Below, in pieces: positions 53,483 through 63,653 of a stretch of DNA of 64,000 nt. Below the pieces are notes generated by a model that ran no database searches, was not told where the DNA came from, and was given only the letters and a program-made list of their open reading frames with translations. Each line of letters opens with the position of its first letter. Positions within the stretch are counted from its first letter, which is position 1. This DNA is from Methanococcoides burtonii DSM 6242 (lineage in GTDB: Archaea; Halobacteriota; Methanosarcinia; Methanosarcinales; Methanosarcinaceae), in contig NC_007955.1 in assembly GCF_000013725.1 (NCBI RefSeq), forward strand, positions 1,457,579 to 1,521,578. Direction: 5' to 3'. A program made the position numbers and the translations under genes.

Positions 53483-54304
53483 TCAGAGGACCTCATCCAT
53501 ACTACCACTTCTGAAACCTTCCAGATCAAGCGTCACATATGGATAGCCCATTTCTTTCAAGCAGCTAAGTATCGGCATTCTATTTTGAATGATAATAGGA
53601 ATATCCACAGGCTGTACCTCGATACGGGCAATATCATCGTGTACCCTCACCCTTACAGACGAGATTCCCAGGGAGTGAATGAGATCTTCTGCAGTTTCAA
53701 TTTTTCCAAGGAGATCAGAGGTCACTTCGGTGCCATAAGGAAGTCTTGAAAGAAGGCAGGAATTTGAAGGTCTATTAGCAACATCAAGTCCGAGATAGGA
53801 TGCCATCTGGCGAACTTCCCTTTTACTTACATCGAAATCGACATAGGGAGTGAAGATCGAGGAGCCAGCTTCCCTCAGGGCTTCCAGCCCGGGTCGGCGA
53901 CCGGTTATTTCGGAAGCATTTGTCCCTTCCATGATTACGTTCAACCCTTCCTCTGAAGCTACACCCTTTAGTTTCTTGACAAATTGCTTCTTGCAATAAT
54001 AGCATCTCTGAGGATCGTTAATTCTTATACGCTCATCGGAAAGAATGTCATGGTCAAGAACAATGTGTTTTATCCCAATAACTTCTGCTGTTCTTTTTGC
54101 ATATTCAAGTTCACTTTGTGGTATCATAGGTGAATAAAGGGTCACTGCAAGAGCATTGTCTCCCAATGCAGCAAACGCCAGTGCAGCAAGGGTCGAACTA
54201 TCCACGCCTCCGGAAAAAGCAACAAGCACTTTTTCTTTCTTAGCTATAGCCGCTTTTATAATACCAATTTTATTGGGAAGTGTCAATTCAATTGAGGAGT
54301 CCAC
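53483..54304 (-). CDS. larE: LarE-like ATP-dependent sulfur transferase
   Basis: A PP-loop protein that activates a carboxylate with ATP and gives up a Cys sulfur (or uses an FeS cluster) in making the nickel-pincer cofactor in bacteria. SGGVDSS near residue 30, CYYCKKQF near 106 and EGTNASE are family marks. I start at GTG 54302-54304, 27 bases after a TATA-like TTATTTAT, suggesting a leaderless message; the frame is open to 54394. No larB or larC is in view, so the substrate here may differ. Confidence 0.87.
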   Translation of the reverse strand: MDSSIELTLPNKIGIIKAAIAKKEKVLVAFSGGVDSSTLAALAFAALGDNALAVTLYSPMIPQSELEYAKRTAEVIGIKHIVLDHDILSDERIRINDPQRCYYCKKQFVKKLKGVASEEGLNVIMEGTNASEITGRRPGLEALREAGSSIFTPYVDFDVSKREVRQMASYLGLDVANRPSNSCLLSRLPYGTEVTSDLLGKIETAEDLIHSLGISSVRVRVHDDIARIEVQPVDIPIIIQNRMPILSCLKEMGYPYVTLDLEGFRSGSMDEVL

Positions 54305-54482
54305 GATAAATCCAAAGTATCGAACAGATAAATAAGTACTGTATAATGAAAAACTGGTCAAAATCGAGAATTTATTATTAGCCTTTTGCATCAATATAGA
54401 TGGAATATCTTATTATCATGATAATGGTTATATTGGTTAGTGGACAAATTGATGCATTACAATAAGAGAGAAAGGTGAAAAA

Positions 54483-54887
54483 GTGGATAATGAATGGGAG
54501 ATAGACCTGAAATTACCAGACATACCTGCAATGGCCACACTGATGGCAACTGCAATATGTTCTGCAATAATGGGTGCTGCTGAGATCGCTTACACGATGT
54601 TGTGGATCACCTCTGCGTATGAACGACATGGAAAAAATTTCTTTATCGATCTTATCAATGCAAAAGCACTCACATGGACCGCAGAATTCGTTATTGTTGC
54701 GGGATCGTTGATGTTGCTTTCTTCAATGATGTTCCTGATAACAATGTTCTACTCACTGGTAGAACTGAATGCTGTGAGGGACCCGAGTAAGAAGATAAGG
54801 ATGAACATAATATTCCTGCTTTTCATACTTGCAATGATATTGCTGATCATAGCACTCATTTCAGCATTGATCCTGAGATATATGTGA
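54483..54887 (+). CDS. Small multi-span membrane protein upstream of a chelatase pair
   Basis: A 134-residue protein with three to four hydrophobic segments (about 17-45, 66-90, 103-132), starting at GTG behind GAAAGGTGA. No recognisable family or charged motif within the spans. It is 38 bases before the chelatase-like ATPase on the same strand and likely cotranscribed. Whether it takes part in metal handling is an open question. Confidence 0.72.
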   Translation: MDNEWEIDLKLPDIPAMATLMATAICSAIMGAAEIAYTMLWITSAYERHGKNFFIDLINAKALTWTAEFVIVAGSLMLLSSMMFLITMFYSLVELNAVRDPSKKIRMNIIFLLFILAMILLIIALISALILRYM

Positions 54888-54925
54888 TCTGGAAGACATA
54901 CAAATAATCTAACAGAGGGGATACC

Positions 54926-56050
54926 ATGAGCTTTACCAATATTGCAGGCACCATAAAAGAAGTGCCAAAACCGATCGAAAGGAAGAGAACGACCTTTGAT
55001 GATATCAAAAAAATTGCGACTAAAACTAAAAGGGTAATGTACCCAATTTCGGGAATTGTGGGACAGGAAATGATGCTTCGGGCATTGATACTGAATGCCA
55101 TTAATCCATCCATCGGAGGAGTTCTGGTACGAGGTCAGAAAGGAACGGCAAAATCAACCGCAGTGAGAGGATTAGCAGAGATCTTGCCGGATATTGAAGT
55201 AATAGATGGATGCCAATACAACTGTGACCCGCTTGACCCAAACACTTTCTGCTGGGAATGTGTGGACAAACAGAGAAAGGGCCAGATAAAGGTAGAAAAA
55301 ATACCGATGAAAGTTGTAGACCTTCCAGTAGGAGCTACTGAGGACAGAGTTGTTGGAAGTCTCGATATTGAGAAAGCTGTAAAGGAAGGTACACAGGCAT
55401 TTGAACCGGGTATTCTTGCCAATGCAAATAGAAATATCCTTTATGTGGATGAGATCAACCTTCTGGATGATTTTGTAGTGGATGCATTGCTTGATGCTGC
55501 TGCAATGAACGTAAATACGGTGGAAAGAGAAGGTATAAGTGTCAGCCACCCTGCCAATTTCATTATCGTAGGTAGCATGAACCCGGAGGAAGGAGAACTT
55601 CGACCACAGCTTCTTGACAGAATAGCCCTTCAGGTCGAAGTAGAGGGAATTACCGATATTGAGCAAAGGGTAGAGATCATTGAAAGAAGGAACAAATTCA
55701 ATGATGACCCACAAGGATTCAGAAGGGATTTTGAATCTGAACAGGATAAGTTGCGTACCAAGATAATCAAAGCAAAACAGGCTATCGCCAGAATATCCGC
55801 AACAAGAGATAATCTGCGAACAATTGCGAAAATATGTGTCGCTTTCAATGTTGATGGTCATAGAGCCGATATTATGATAGAGCGTACTGCACGCACAAAT
55901 GCAGCCTATGAAGGCAGAGAAAGGATCACCAACGAGGATATCATAGAGGCCGCAGAGATGGTACTGCCTCATAGAATGAGAAAGAAACCATTCGAGGAAG
56001 AGGAGTTCAGTGCGGAACAACTTCGGGCTGTAGTTAACGGAACTGTATAA
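54926..56050 (+). CDS. Magnesium-chelatase-type AAA ATPase (ChlI/BchI family)
   Basis: A 374-residue AAA+ motor that works with a VWA-domain partner to put metal into a tetrapyrrole. Walker [10 protein letters not shown] (about residue 69), Walker [11 protein letters not shown], sensor [18 protein letters not shown]. The [17 protein letters not shown] stretch is the Cys-containing insert of the family. Methanogens lack chlorophyll; such genes are thought to serve cobalt or nickel insertion, but no CobN-type subunit is adjacent. GAGGGG precedes the ATG. Confidence 0.9.
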   Translation: MSFTNIAGTIKEVPKPIERKRTTFDDIKKIATKTKRVMYPISGIVGQEMMLRALILNAINPSIGGVLVRGQKGTAKSTAVRGLAEILPDIEVIDGCQYNCDPLDPNTFCWECVDKQRKGQIKVEKIPMKVVDLPVGATEDRVVGSLDIEKAVKEGTQAFEPGILANANRNILYVDEINLLDDFVVDALLDAAAMNVNTVEREGISVSHPANFIIVGSMNPEEGELRPQLLDRIALQVEVEGITDIEQRVEIIERRNKFNDDPQGFRRDFESEQDKLRTKIIKAKQAIARISATRDNLRTIAKICVAFNVDGHRADIMIERTARTNAAYEGRERITNEDIIEAAEMVLPHRMRKKPFEEEEFSAEQLRAVVNGTV

Positions 56051-56064
56051 GACAGGTATATCGA

Positions 56065-57693
56065 ATGAAGGATGGAGTTACTGCATTTCGTTTGAGAAAA
56101 AGCCTTGACAGAAACTATGATGTCGGGGTATTCAATCCAGGCAGACCTGTAATGGGTATTCGCCTGCCCCTTACAGAACTATCTCAGATAAGTGGAACCG
56201 ATACCAAAGCAGTTCATGAAAAGCTCACATCGGGAACATGGTCGATACAACCGGAAGATGTGAAAGAGATATTTATTATAGCTGATAACGACCATGTGAT
56301 AGTTGATCCGAAGAATTTCTTCGATTCATTTAAGAAAGAGTCAGAGATGGAAACGGTCTTAGAGGAAGAACAGGAATTTTCCAGGAATGATGACCATGCT
56401 ATTATGAAGATAACTGTTCCTGAGAAAATTGCCAAGCAAGGGGTCAATGGGCCTGTAGAGGAGGCAATCGATGAGATAGAGGTCCATCTTGTTCCAAAGG
56501 AATATAAACCAAAGATCGAATCCGGTCCTAAACGGATAAAGAAAGAAACTCCCATACTTATCAAAAAGAACAAGCAGACCGTGGTAGCGGATATCCCCAG
56601 ACCAAGGGAAGAGATTCCACAGATAATTCCAGAGGAAAGGCATAATTTGGGATTACAGGAACCAGAAGAGAAAGTATATAACACTCCGATAATCGAAGAA
56701 TCTGCCCCGGTTTTTGAGACAGGAAAAGATACTGCTGAATGTGAAAGGGAACAGGATGGTGTTTCTGAAAATATACCAAAAACAGAACTAAAGACAAAAG
56801 CAAAGCCTGAAAAAGATGACCCCCTCGAAGATGAGAAAGCGGTAAGCAAGATACTTACGGATTTTGCAAAGAACAAGCAGAAGAAGAAGGTCGTTTCCGG
56901 AAGGTTGAAATCGGGAAGACGGGCGGAGGTTCTCACCAAGGGTAAGAGAGGGCGATATGTCAGATATAAGATGCCAGAAGATAAGATAACAGATATCGCC
57001 ATTGCGCCCACTGTGCGTGCAGCAGCATACCACGCCAAGGACGGGAAGATACGCATTAAAAAGAGCGATATCAGGGAAAAGATAAGGCGACGAAGAATAT
57101 CCACGCTTATAAATATCGTTTTTGATACTTCCGATTCGATGGATGAAAAAGAGAAGATCAAGATCACCACAGATGTTGTTCTCGCACTTCTCAAAGATGC
57201 ATACCAGAGAAGAGACAGAGTATCTCTTGTCACATATAACGGAAGATAGGCAGAACTCGTGCTACCGTTCACTTCGTCAGTGGAGTCTGCAAAGAGATAT
57301 CTGGAAAAGGTACCTTTTGGGGGAACCACACCAATGGCCTCAGGAATACTGACAGGAGTTCAGACCATCCTTCAGGAATTGAAGCGCGAACCTTCGGCTG
57401 TTCCTATTATGATACTCGTGACAGATGGTACTGTCAACGTCCCATTGAATCGTGGCGGAAGCATAGAAAGGGAACTGCTACAGGTATGCAAGGGTGTTAC
57501 TGATTACAGGATAAACATGCTTGTTGTAGATATCAGTAGAAATGGAAGTGAGCTTGCGGAAAAGCTGGCAGATGTTGCCTGTGGTAAATATTACCATCCA
57601 GTACTTTTAAGTAAAGAAACACTTTATTCTGCTATAAAAGGAGAGCGTGACGATTTGACAGATATTACATCTTCTGCCTCCAATCTTCGATGA
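56065..57693 (+). CDS. VWA-domain chelatase partner (ChlD-like) with in-frame amber (candidate pyrrolysine) codon
   Basis: The frame is 543 codons with one TAG at 57247-57249 (codon 395) and a TGA stop. Before it: an N-terminal region without AAA domain, a charged linker (about 90-250), and a VWA domain start (ISTLINIVFDTSDSMDEKEK, MIDAS motif DxSxS). After it: AELVLPFTSSVESAKRYLEKVPFGGTTPMASGIL and VTDGTVNVPL, the rest of the same VWA domain. In ChlD proteins this place reads like F-R-G-x-x-AELLLP, so TAG replaces one variable residue next to conserved AEL.LP. No frameshift is needed. Starts 15 bases after the ATPase gene. Without readthrough the VWA domain would be cut in half. Confidence 0.87.
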
Positions 57694-57713
57694 GGCCGGG
57701 TCGTTACCACCGG

Positions 57714-57735
57714 ACTGCAAGCGCAGTTATTTTTT
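57714..57735 (+). terminator. Hairpin terminator after the chelatase genes
   Basis: ACTGC (57714-57718) pairs with GCAGT (57723-57727) over an AAGC loop, followed by TATTTTTT. It separates the chelatase operon from hpt. Confidence 0.55.
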
Positions 57736-57756
57736 AAACATAAAAGGCAGGATAAC

Positions 57757-58329
57757 ATGTTAGAAGTTCTTCAGGAATCACTCCGTAAAGCACCTATTGT
57801 AATAAGAGGCGAATATCCATATTTCATACACCCGATCTCAGATGGAATCCCATCCCTTGAGCCGGAGCTGCTGGATGAGATCGCAGACCATATGATAGAT
57901 ATTGCGGGAAAAGATTACGATAGGATAGTTTCTATCGAAGCAATGGGAATTCCACTGGCAACGGTACTTTCAATGAAGACAGGAAAACCCATGTCCATTG
58001 TCAGGAAGAGGCAGTACGGACTTGAGGGCGAGGTAATCCTTTCACAGAGCACAGGATATTCAAAAGGCGAGCTTTACATCAATGGCATTAGCAAAGGAGA
58101 GACTGTCCTTGTTGTGGACGATGTTATCAGTACAGGCGGTACATTGAAAGCCCTTCTCCCGGCACTTGAGAACATGGGTGCGAACATCTGTAATGTCATC
58201 GTAGTGATCAGCAGAGGCGATGGTGCTGCAAAGATGAGCGATATGGGCTATAATGTCAATACCCTTGTGAAGATAGATGTCGATATGGACGGAGTCTCTA
58301 TTCTGGAGGTGGCAGGTGAGCAGCAGTGA
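57757..58329 (+). CDS. hpt: Archaeal hypoxanthine/guanine phosphoribosyltransferase
   Basis: A 190-residue purine-salvage enzyme of the archaeal HPRT type (APRT-like fold). PRPP-binding motif [18 protein letters not shown] near residue 122; the metal-binding [15 protein letters not shown] is earlier. The GCAGGATAAC before the ATG offers a modest ribosome site. Its end overlaps dph2 by 14 bases. Confidence 0.9.
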
Positions 58330-59311
58330 GCCTTTCAATTTTCAGATAGACTATATAATTGAGGTAATAAGGAAAGTCCAACCTGAGATGATCGGACTGC
58401 AATTTCCAGAGGGTTTTAAGAGGCGAAGTCCTGCTATTGCTTCAGAGATAAGTGAAGCTACAGGAGTGGAAATAATTATTTCTGCGAATCCCTGTTATGG
58501 TGCTTGTGACCTCGATATACCCATACTTGAGAACGTTGACCTGCTTTTCCATTTCGGACATGCACAACTTGATGATAACAGGTATAGCGACAAGGTCATT
58601 TTTATAGAGACACGCTCCGATGCGGATGTCAAGGGTGTTGTTGTCAAGGCCTTAGAGGAACTCCAGGGGAAGAAAGTGGGACTTCTGACAACTGTACAGC
58701 ATGTCCATAAATTACCGGAGGTTCGGGAGATACTTGAGAACAACGGTAAGGTCGTAGCCATAGGAAGAGGCGATAGTAAGATAGCATATGCAGGACAGGT
58801 ACTTGGATGCAATTTCTCGGTTGCTGACGACCTGGACTGTGAGGAGTTCCTGTATATTGGCAGTGGAGGATTCCATCCACTTGGTGTTTCGCTTGCCACT
58901 GGAAAGAGGGTACTTATTGCAGATCCTTTCTCAAAGGATGTGAGGGAGGTCGATCCTTCCCTTATCATGCGTCAGCGTAGTGCAGCAATTGCGAAGTCAT
59001 TGGATGCCGAGTCTTTCGGGATCATTGTTTCCAGTAAACCAGGGCAGTACAGAATGGAACTTGCCAGGGAACTTAAAGGACTTGCCGAGGAGAAGGGGAA
59101 GACCGCCTATATATTGATACTTGATCTTATCACGCCTGACCAGATGCTACAGTTCAAAGTGGATGCTTTTGTGAGCACTGCATGTCCGCGGCTTGCTGTA
59201 GATGAGGTGGGAAGGTTCTCCGCACCAATGCTTACCCCACAGGAATTCGAGATCGTTCTCGGAAAACGTGAGTGGGAAGACATGGTCTTTGATGAGATAA
59301 GAGGAGACTGA
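58316..59311 (+). CDS. dph2: Dph2, diphthamide synthesis enzyme
   Basis: A non-canonical radical SAM enzyme that adds the 3-amino-3-carboxypropyl group of SAM to a His of elongation factor 2. The three cluster Cys of the archaeal homodimer lie in [19 protein letters not shown] and [11 protein letters not shown]. The start is GTG 58316, preceded by GGAGGTGG, overlapping hpt. At 331 residues it has the normal archaeal length. Confidence 0.94.
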
Positions 59312-59316
59312 AGATC

Positions 59317-59928
59317 ATGAAGCAACGCAAGCTCGAAATAGTTCTTGAAAAGGTAAAGGGGTTCGAGAATCCTGATATAACTCTTGAACAATACCCAACA
59401 CCGGCTTTGCTTGCGGCAGAGATGCTACATTTTGCATTCATGAAGGGAGATCTTGAAGGTACGGTCTATGATCTGGGGTGCGGTACAGGAATGCTTGCCA
59501 TAGGTGCAGCAATGCTTGGAGCTGAGAAGGTCGTAGGGTTCGATTCAGACTCAGGCGCACTGGATATCGCCCGAGAGAATGCAGAGATTTTCGGTGTGGA
59601 TGTGGAATTTGAGTGTAAGGATATCAGACAGGTAAGGGGACATGCAGATACTGTGGTCATGAATCCACCTTTTGGTGCACAGGTTAAGGGAAGTGACAGA
59701 CCGTTCCTTAAAACCGCAATGAGAGTGGCGGATGTGACATATTCCATACACAATAGTGGAAGTCTGGCGTTCGTAAAAAAGTTCATTCAACCTGCGATTA
59801 TTACAGAATGGTACAATACTGGATTTCCGATAAAACGAACATTTAAATTCCATAAAAAAGATGTAGAAAGAATTGAGATTGAAATATACAGGATCATTAC
59901 AGATAATTGCCAGTCCGATAAAAACTAA
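59317..59928 (+). CDS. METTL5-like N6-adenine methyltransferase
   Basis: A 203-residue SAM-dependent methyltransferase of COG2263, archaeal relatives of METTL5, which makes N6-methyladenine in small-subunit rRNA. SAM-binding VYDLGCGTGMLAIGAAMLGAEKVVGFDSD and catalytic NPPFG. The N-terminal LEQYPTPALLAAEMLHFA is typical. It starts five bases after dph2. The order dph2-METTL5-csl4-rpoL is common in euryarchaea. Confidence 0.92.
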   Translation: MKQRKLEIVLEKVKGFENPDITLEQYPTPALLAAEMLHFAFMKGDLEGTVYDLGCGTGMLAIGAAMLGAEKVVGFDSDSGALDIARENAEIFGVDVEFECKDIRQVRGHADTVVMNPPFGAQVKGSDRPFLKTAMRVADVTYSIHNSGSLAFVKKFIQPAIITEWYNTGFPIKRTFKFHKKDVERIEIEIYRIITDNCQSDKN

Positions 59929-60002
59929 TTGCTGGCGTATTTAAATTTAGATGAGGGATTCCTATTAGAATAAGAAACCGAAAGAAAACGACCAGAAGGA
60001 AC

Positions 60003-60716
60003 ATGAACTCCTTGGGCGAGAAGCCAGAGGTCGAAGAGGAAGTATTAAGCACTGCCAGTGAAAAGGTAAATGTGGCAGAAAAGAAGGTAGAGAAGAGGAA
60101 AACCGAGGTAACTAAGACCGATAAGGAAGATGATCACGTGGAAGAGGAACAACATGGAGATAAGGTCCTGGTAATGCCTGGAGACATTATCGGCACTACC
60201 GAGGAATTTGAAGCAGGGGCTAATACTTACAATGTCAGAGGCGACATTCATTCACTTGCGACCGGATTCGTAATGGTGAACAATAAACGCAGGATGATAT
60301 CAGTAAAACCAACTACAAGCATGCCACCAACTATAAAAAAGGGTGACATATTGATAGGAACGGTTGTTAATGTTCGCGATTCTATGGCACTTGTGCAGAT
60401 AGAAGGTATCAAGGGTGTCGTTGACCGCCAGTTCATCAAACCCGGAATTGCTGCTATTCACGTGTCCAATGTGAAAGAATCATACGTTAAAGAAATGTCA
60501 AAGGAATTCGCTGTAGCTGATGTTGTTAAGGCGAAGGTCATCAACCTTGAGAATATGAGGATGACCACTTCCGGAAATGAACTTGGAGTAATGGTCTCAA
60601 CATGTGCCAACTGTGGAAGTACGTTGAAGAAAGATGATCAGGTATTGAAGTGCCCTGAATGCGGACGTACAGAGTCACGTAAGATATCCTCCGATTACGG
60701 CACTGGTATTATTTAA
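60003..60716 (+). CDS. csl4: Csl4, exosome RNA-binding subunit
   Basis: A cap subunit of the archaeal RNA exosome. An N-terminal lysine/glutamate-rich extension of about 50 residues comes before the usual start of the family (VLVMPGDIIGTTEEFEAG). An S1 domain (about 115-180: KGDILIGTVVNVRDSMALVQIEGIKG) and a zinc ribbon (CANCGSTLKKDDQVLKCPECGR) follow. The extension is longer than in most homologues. AGAAGGAAC supports the start at 60003, and a TATA box is at 59938-59946. Confidence 0.92.
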   Translation: MNSLGEKPEVEEEVLSTASEKVNVAEKKVEKRKTEVTKTDKEDDHVEEEQHGDKVLVMPGDIIGTTEEFEAGANTYNVRGDIHSLATGFVMVNNKRRMISVKPTTSMPPTIKKGDILIGTVVNVRDSMALVQIEGIKGVVDRQFIKPGIAAIHVSNVKESYVKEMSKEFAVADVVKAKVINLENMRMTTSGNELGVMVSTCANCGSTLKKDDQVLKCPECGRTESRKISSDYGTGII

Positions 60717-60740
60717 GTTCAACAATAAGGAGATTACAAT

Positions 60741-61016
60741 ATGGAACTTAAGATCTTAGAAAAATCTGATGATGAGATGAAAATGGAGATAGCTGGAGAG
60801 AGTCATACACTCTTGAACATGCTCAAGATCATCCTTCTTGAAGATGAGCGCGTACATACCGCGTCCTATGATATGAAACACGTAACGATCAGTGAGCCCG
60901 TTCTTTTCATTAAGACAGAGAATGCTGACCCTATAGATGTTGTTAAGGCTGCAGTGGCTAAATTGATCACAGAATGTGAAGAATTCGTTACAGTCTTCAA
61001 TAAAGCTGTGGAATGA
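60741..61016 (+). CDS. rpoL: RNA polymerase subunit L
   Basis: The 91-residue partner of subunit D, equivalent to eukaryotic Rpb11. GESHTLLNMLKIILLEDERVHTASYDMKHVTISEPVLFIKT is characteristic. AAGGAG precedes the ATG. It follows csl4 by 24 bases. Confidence 0.96.
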   Translation: MELKILEKSDDEMKMEIAGESHTLLNMLKIILLEDERVHTASYDMKHVTISEPVLFIKTENADPIDVVKAAVAKLITECEEFVTVFNKAVE

Positions 61017-61077
61017 TATTTCCACACTTTATTACTATTTTGACCCATTAGTTGCTACTTTGGAAAAAGAGAAGTGA

Positions 61078-62259
<1,182 letters not shown>

Positions 62260-62378
62260 TGGTCTTTCATTTCTTTTCTTTTTCTGATCGAACCCAAGAG
62301 AGCCAACGCTGTTCAAATCAATTACAGAAGACCAAAACAGCTATAATACAAAACGGATAAAGGAAGATAGTACAGTGT

Positions 62379-62449
62379 GCGACTGTGGTTTAGTGGTATG
62401 ACCTGAGCTTCCCAAGCTTAGAACCCGGGTTCGAATCCCGGCAGCCGCA
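62379..62449 (+). tRNA. tRNA-Gly (CCC) with a mismatch in the acceptor stem
   Basis: Anticodon arm TGAGC-TTCCCAA-GCTTA gives anticodon CCC; T arm CCGGG-TTCGAAT-CCCGG is perfect. The acceptor stem GCGACTG/CAGCCGC has an A-C mismatch at pair 4-69 (62382 with 62445). The 3' CCA is not encoded. No intron. Confidence 0.92.
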
Positions 62450-62464
62450 TTTTAGTAAGAGATT

Positions 62465-63244
62465 TTAAGCTATTGGATAGCTACAATATTCTTTGATTCC
62501 ACAAATATGGCATTTCGGATTATTTTTTAAGCATATGCCATCTTCCAAACCAAAATAATCATCTGTCCCCATTTGTCCATATTTCACAAAAATTATATCT
62601 ACGTACCTTATCGGGAATCTATTTTCATGGCTAAACTTCCTTCCATGAATTACAGTTTTTAACAATTGTTTTTCATCTTCAATTAGATTAAGTCTTTTAA
62701 AAATTCTGGCAATCACTCTGTCAGGTTTTAAAACAGGGAGCCCAATATCGGTCATAAAATGATATGAAGTAATCTCGCCCAAAAAAGCAAACCTGTATTG
62801 AATTTCTTCCTTGAACAGCATCAGATTTTCAAAGGAATTATCTATTTCGAATGAATCTACATAGCTTCTGAATGAACCATATTTTTCAACTATGCCTTTA
62901 AAGACGATTGAATTGTTCACGCATGCTAAAATTTTCTTTTTATTTTTTATCATGCTCTCATCATTAAATATCTCATTAATCCTCCCTTCATCATAATTAG
63001 ATATAGTCTCAAAATCGGGAAAATGATATTTAATGATATCCAGTTTTTTTGTTACAGTTTCTGCTTTAAAACCTGAATAAAACACGACTTTTGTAAGTTT
63101 ATCAAAATACTCATCATCTGATAGATCACGATTTTCATAATTTTTATATTCTCCAAATCGAATATCAAATTCTTCATCTGACAATTTGCTTTGGCTTTTT
63201 AAAGTAGATTCAACTTTACAGAAAATTTCTTTATACGAAATCAT
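62465..63244 (-). CDS. DNA-glycosylase-like protein with endonuclease III type FeS motif
   Basis: A 259-residue protein. The middle part (FYSGFKAETVTKKLDIIKYHFPDFETI ... IGLPVLKPDRVIARIFKRLNLI) resembles the helix-hairpin-helix fold of 3-methyladenine DNA glycosylase I (Tag) and related proteins. The C-terminus has C-x6-C-x2-C-x5-C (CLKNNPKCHICGIKEYC), the [4Fe-4S] pattern of endonuclease III/MutY. The two features are not normally found together. I start at ATG 63242-63244, where AGGAG is eight bases upstream. It is more A+T rich than its neighbours and lies just after a tRNA gene, so transfer is likely. Confidence 0.68.
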   Translation of the reverse strand: MISYKEIFCKVESTLKSQSKLSDEEFDIRFGEYKNYENRDLSDDEYFDKLTKVVFYSGFKAETVTKKLDIIKYHFPDFETISNYDEGRINEIFNDESMIKNKKKILACVNNSIVFKGIVEKYGSFRSYVDSFEIDNSFENLMLFKEEIQYRFAFLGEITSYHFMTDIGLPVLKPDRVIARIFKRLNLIEDEKQLLKTVIHGRKFSHENRFPIRYVDIIFVKYGQMGTDDYFGLEDGICLKNNPKCHICGIKEYCSYPIA

Positions 63245-63396
63245 GTACTCTACTCCTAAATCTTCATAAGATCCTGATTTTGATTCTAAATCTTCCATAC
63301 CATAGGAAACTATAGATAACAGTCTTAATTACTAATTTAACAAAATTAGTGGCGATTAGTAAGGGTTTCCACAATATTGAGTTAACCCACTCAATG

Positions 63397-63453
63397 TTAA
63401 AGAAAACCACTTTTTATAACTTTCTGCCCGGAAATTATCGGTAATTCAGGCAC
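63397..63453 (-). pseudogene. Stub of a HicA toxin gene
   Basis: Directly overlapping the hicB stop, a GTG at 63451-63453 opens the frame VPELPIISGQKVIKSGFL and then a TAA. The first 14 residues match the start of HicA mRNA-interferase toxins (PxISGxxVIK). The remainder, including the catalytic His, is missing. Confidence 0.6.
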
Positions 63454-63652
63454 TTGAAACATCCACCTTTGCAACTTCCCCGAGAATTCGGGCTTGCTCC
63501 TGAGTAACCTCAAGCACCAGTTCAATAGCTTCTTTGATGTTCTCAAGTGCTTCTTCTCTAGTGTCACCCTCACTGATAGCTGCCGGAAGTTCCAGACAAC
63601 GTGCAGTAAATCCACCTTCTTCTGCTGCCTCAAGAGCTATTGTGTATTTCAT
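63446..63652 (-). CDS. HicB-like antitoxin
   Basis: A 68-residue HicB-fold protein: YTIALEAAEEGGFTARCLELPAAISEGDTREEALENIKEAIELVLEV is the partial RNase H-like fold of the HicB family. No C-terminal DNA-binding domain. The toxin partner seems to be only a stub downstream, so this may be an orphan antitoxin. Confidence 0.85.
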   Translation of the reverse strand: MKYTIALEAAEEGGFTARCLELPAAISEGDTREEALENIKEAIELVLEVTQEQARILGEVAKVDVSSA

Positions 63653-63653
63653 A

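Noticed and set aside
55172-56020. A 282-codon minus-strand frame opposite the chelatase ATPase
   Set aside because: Cys/Phe/Tyr-rich antisense shadow of a conserved AAA gene, no start signals.
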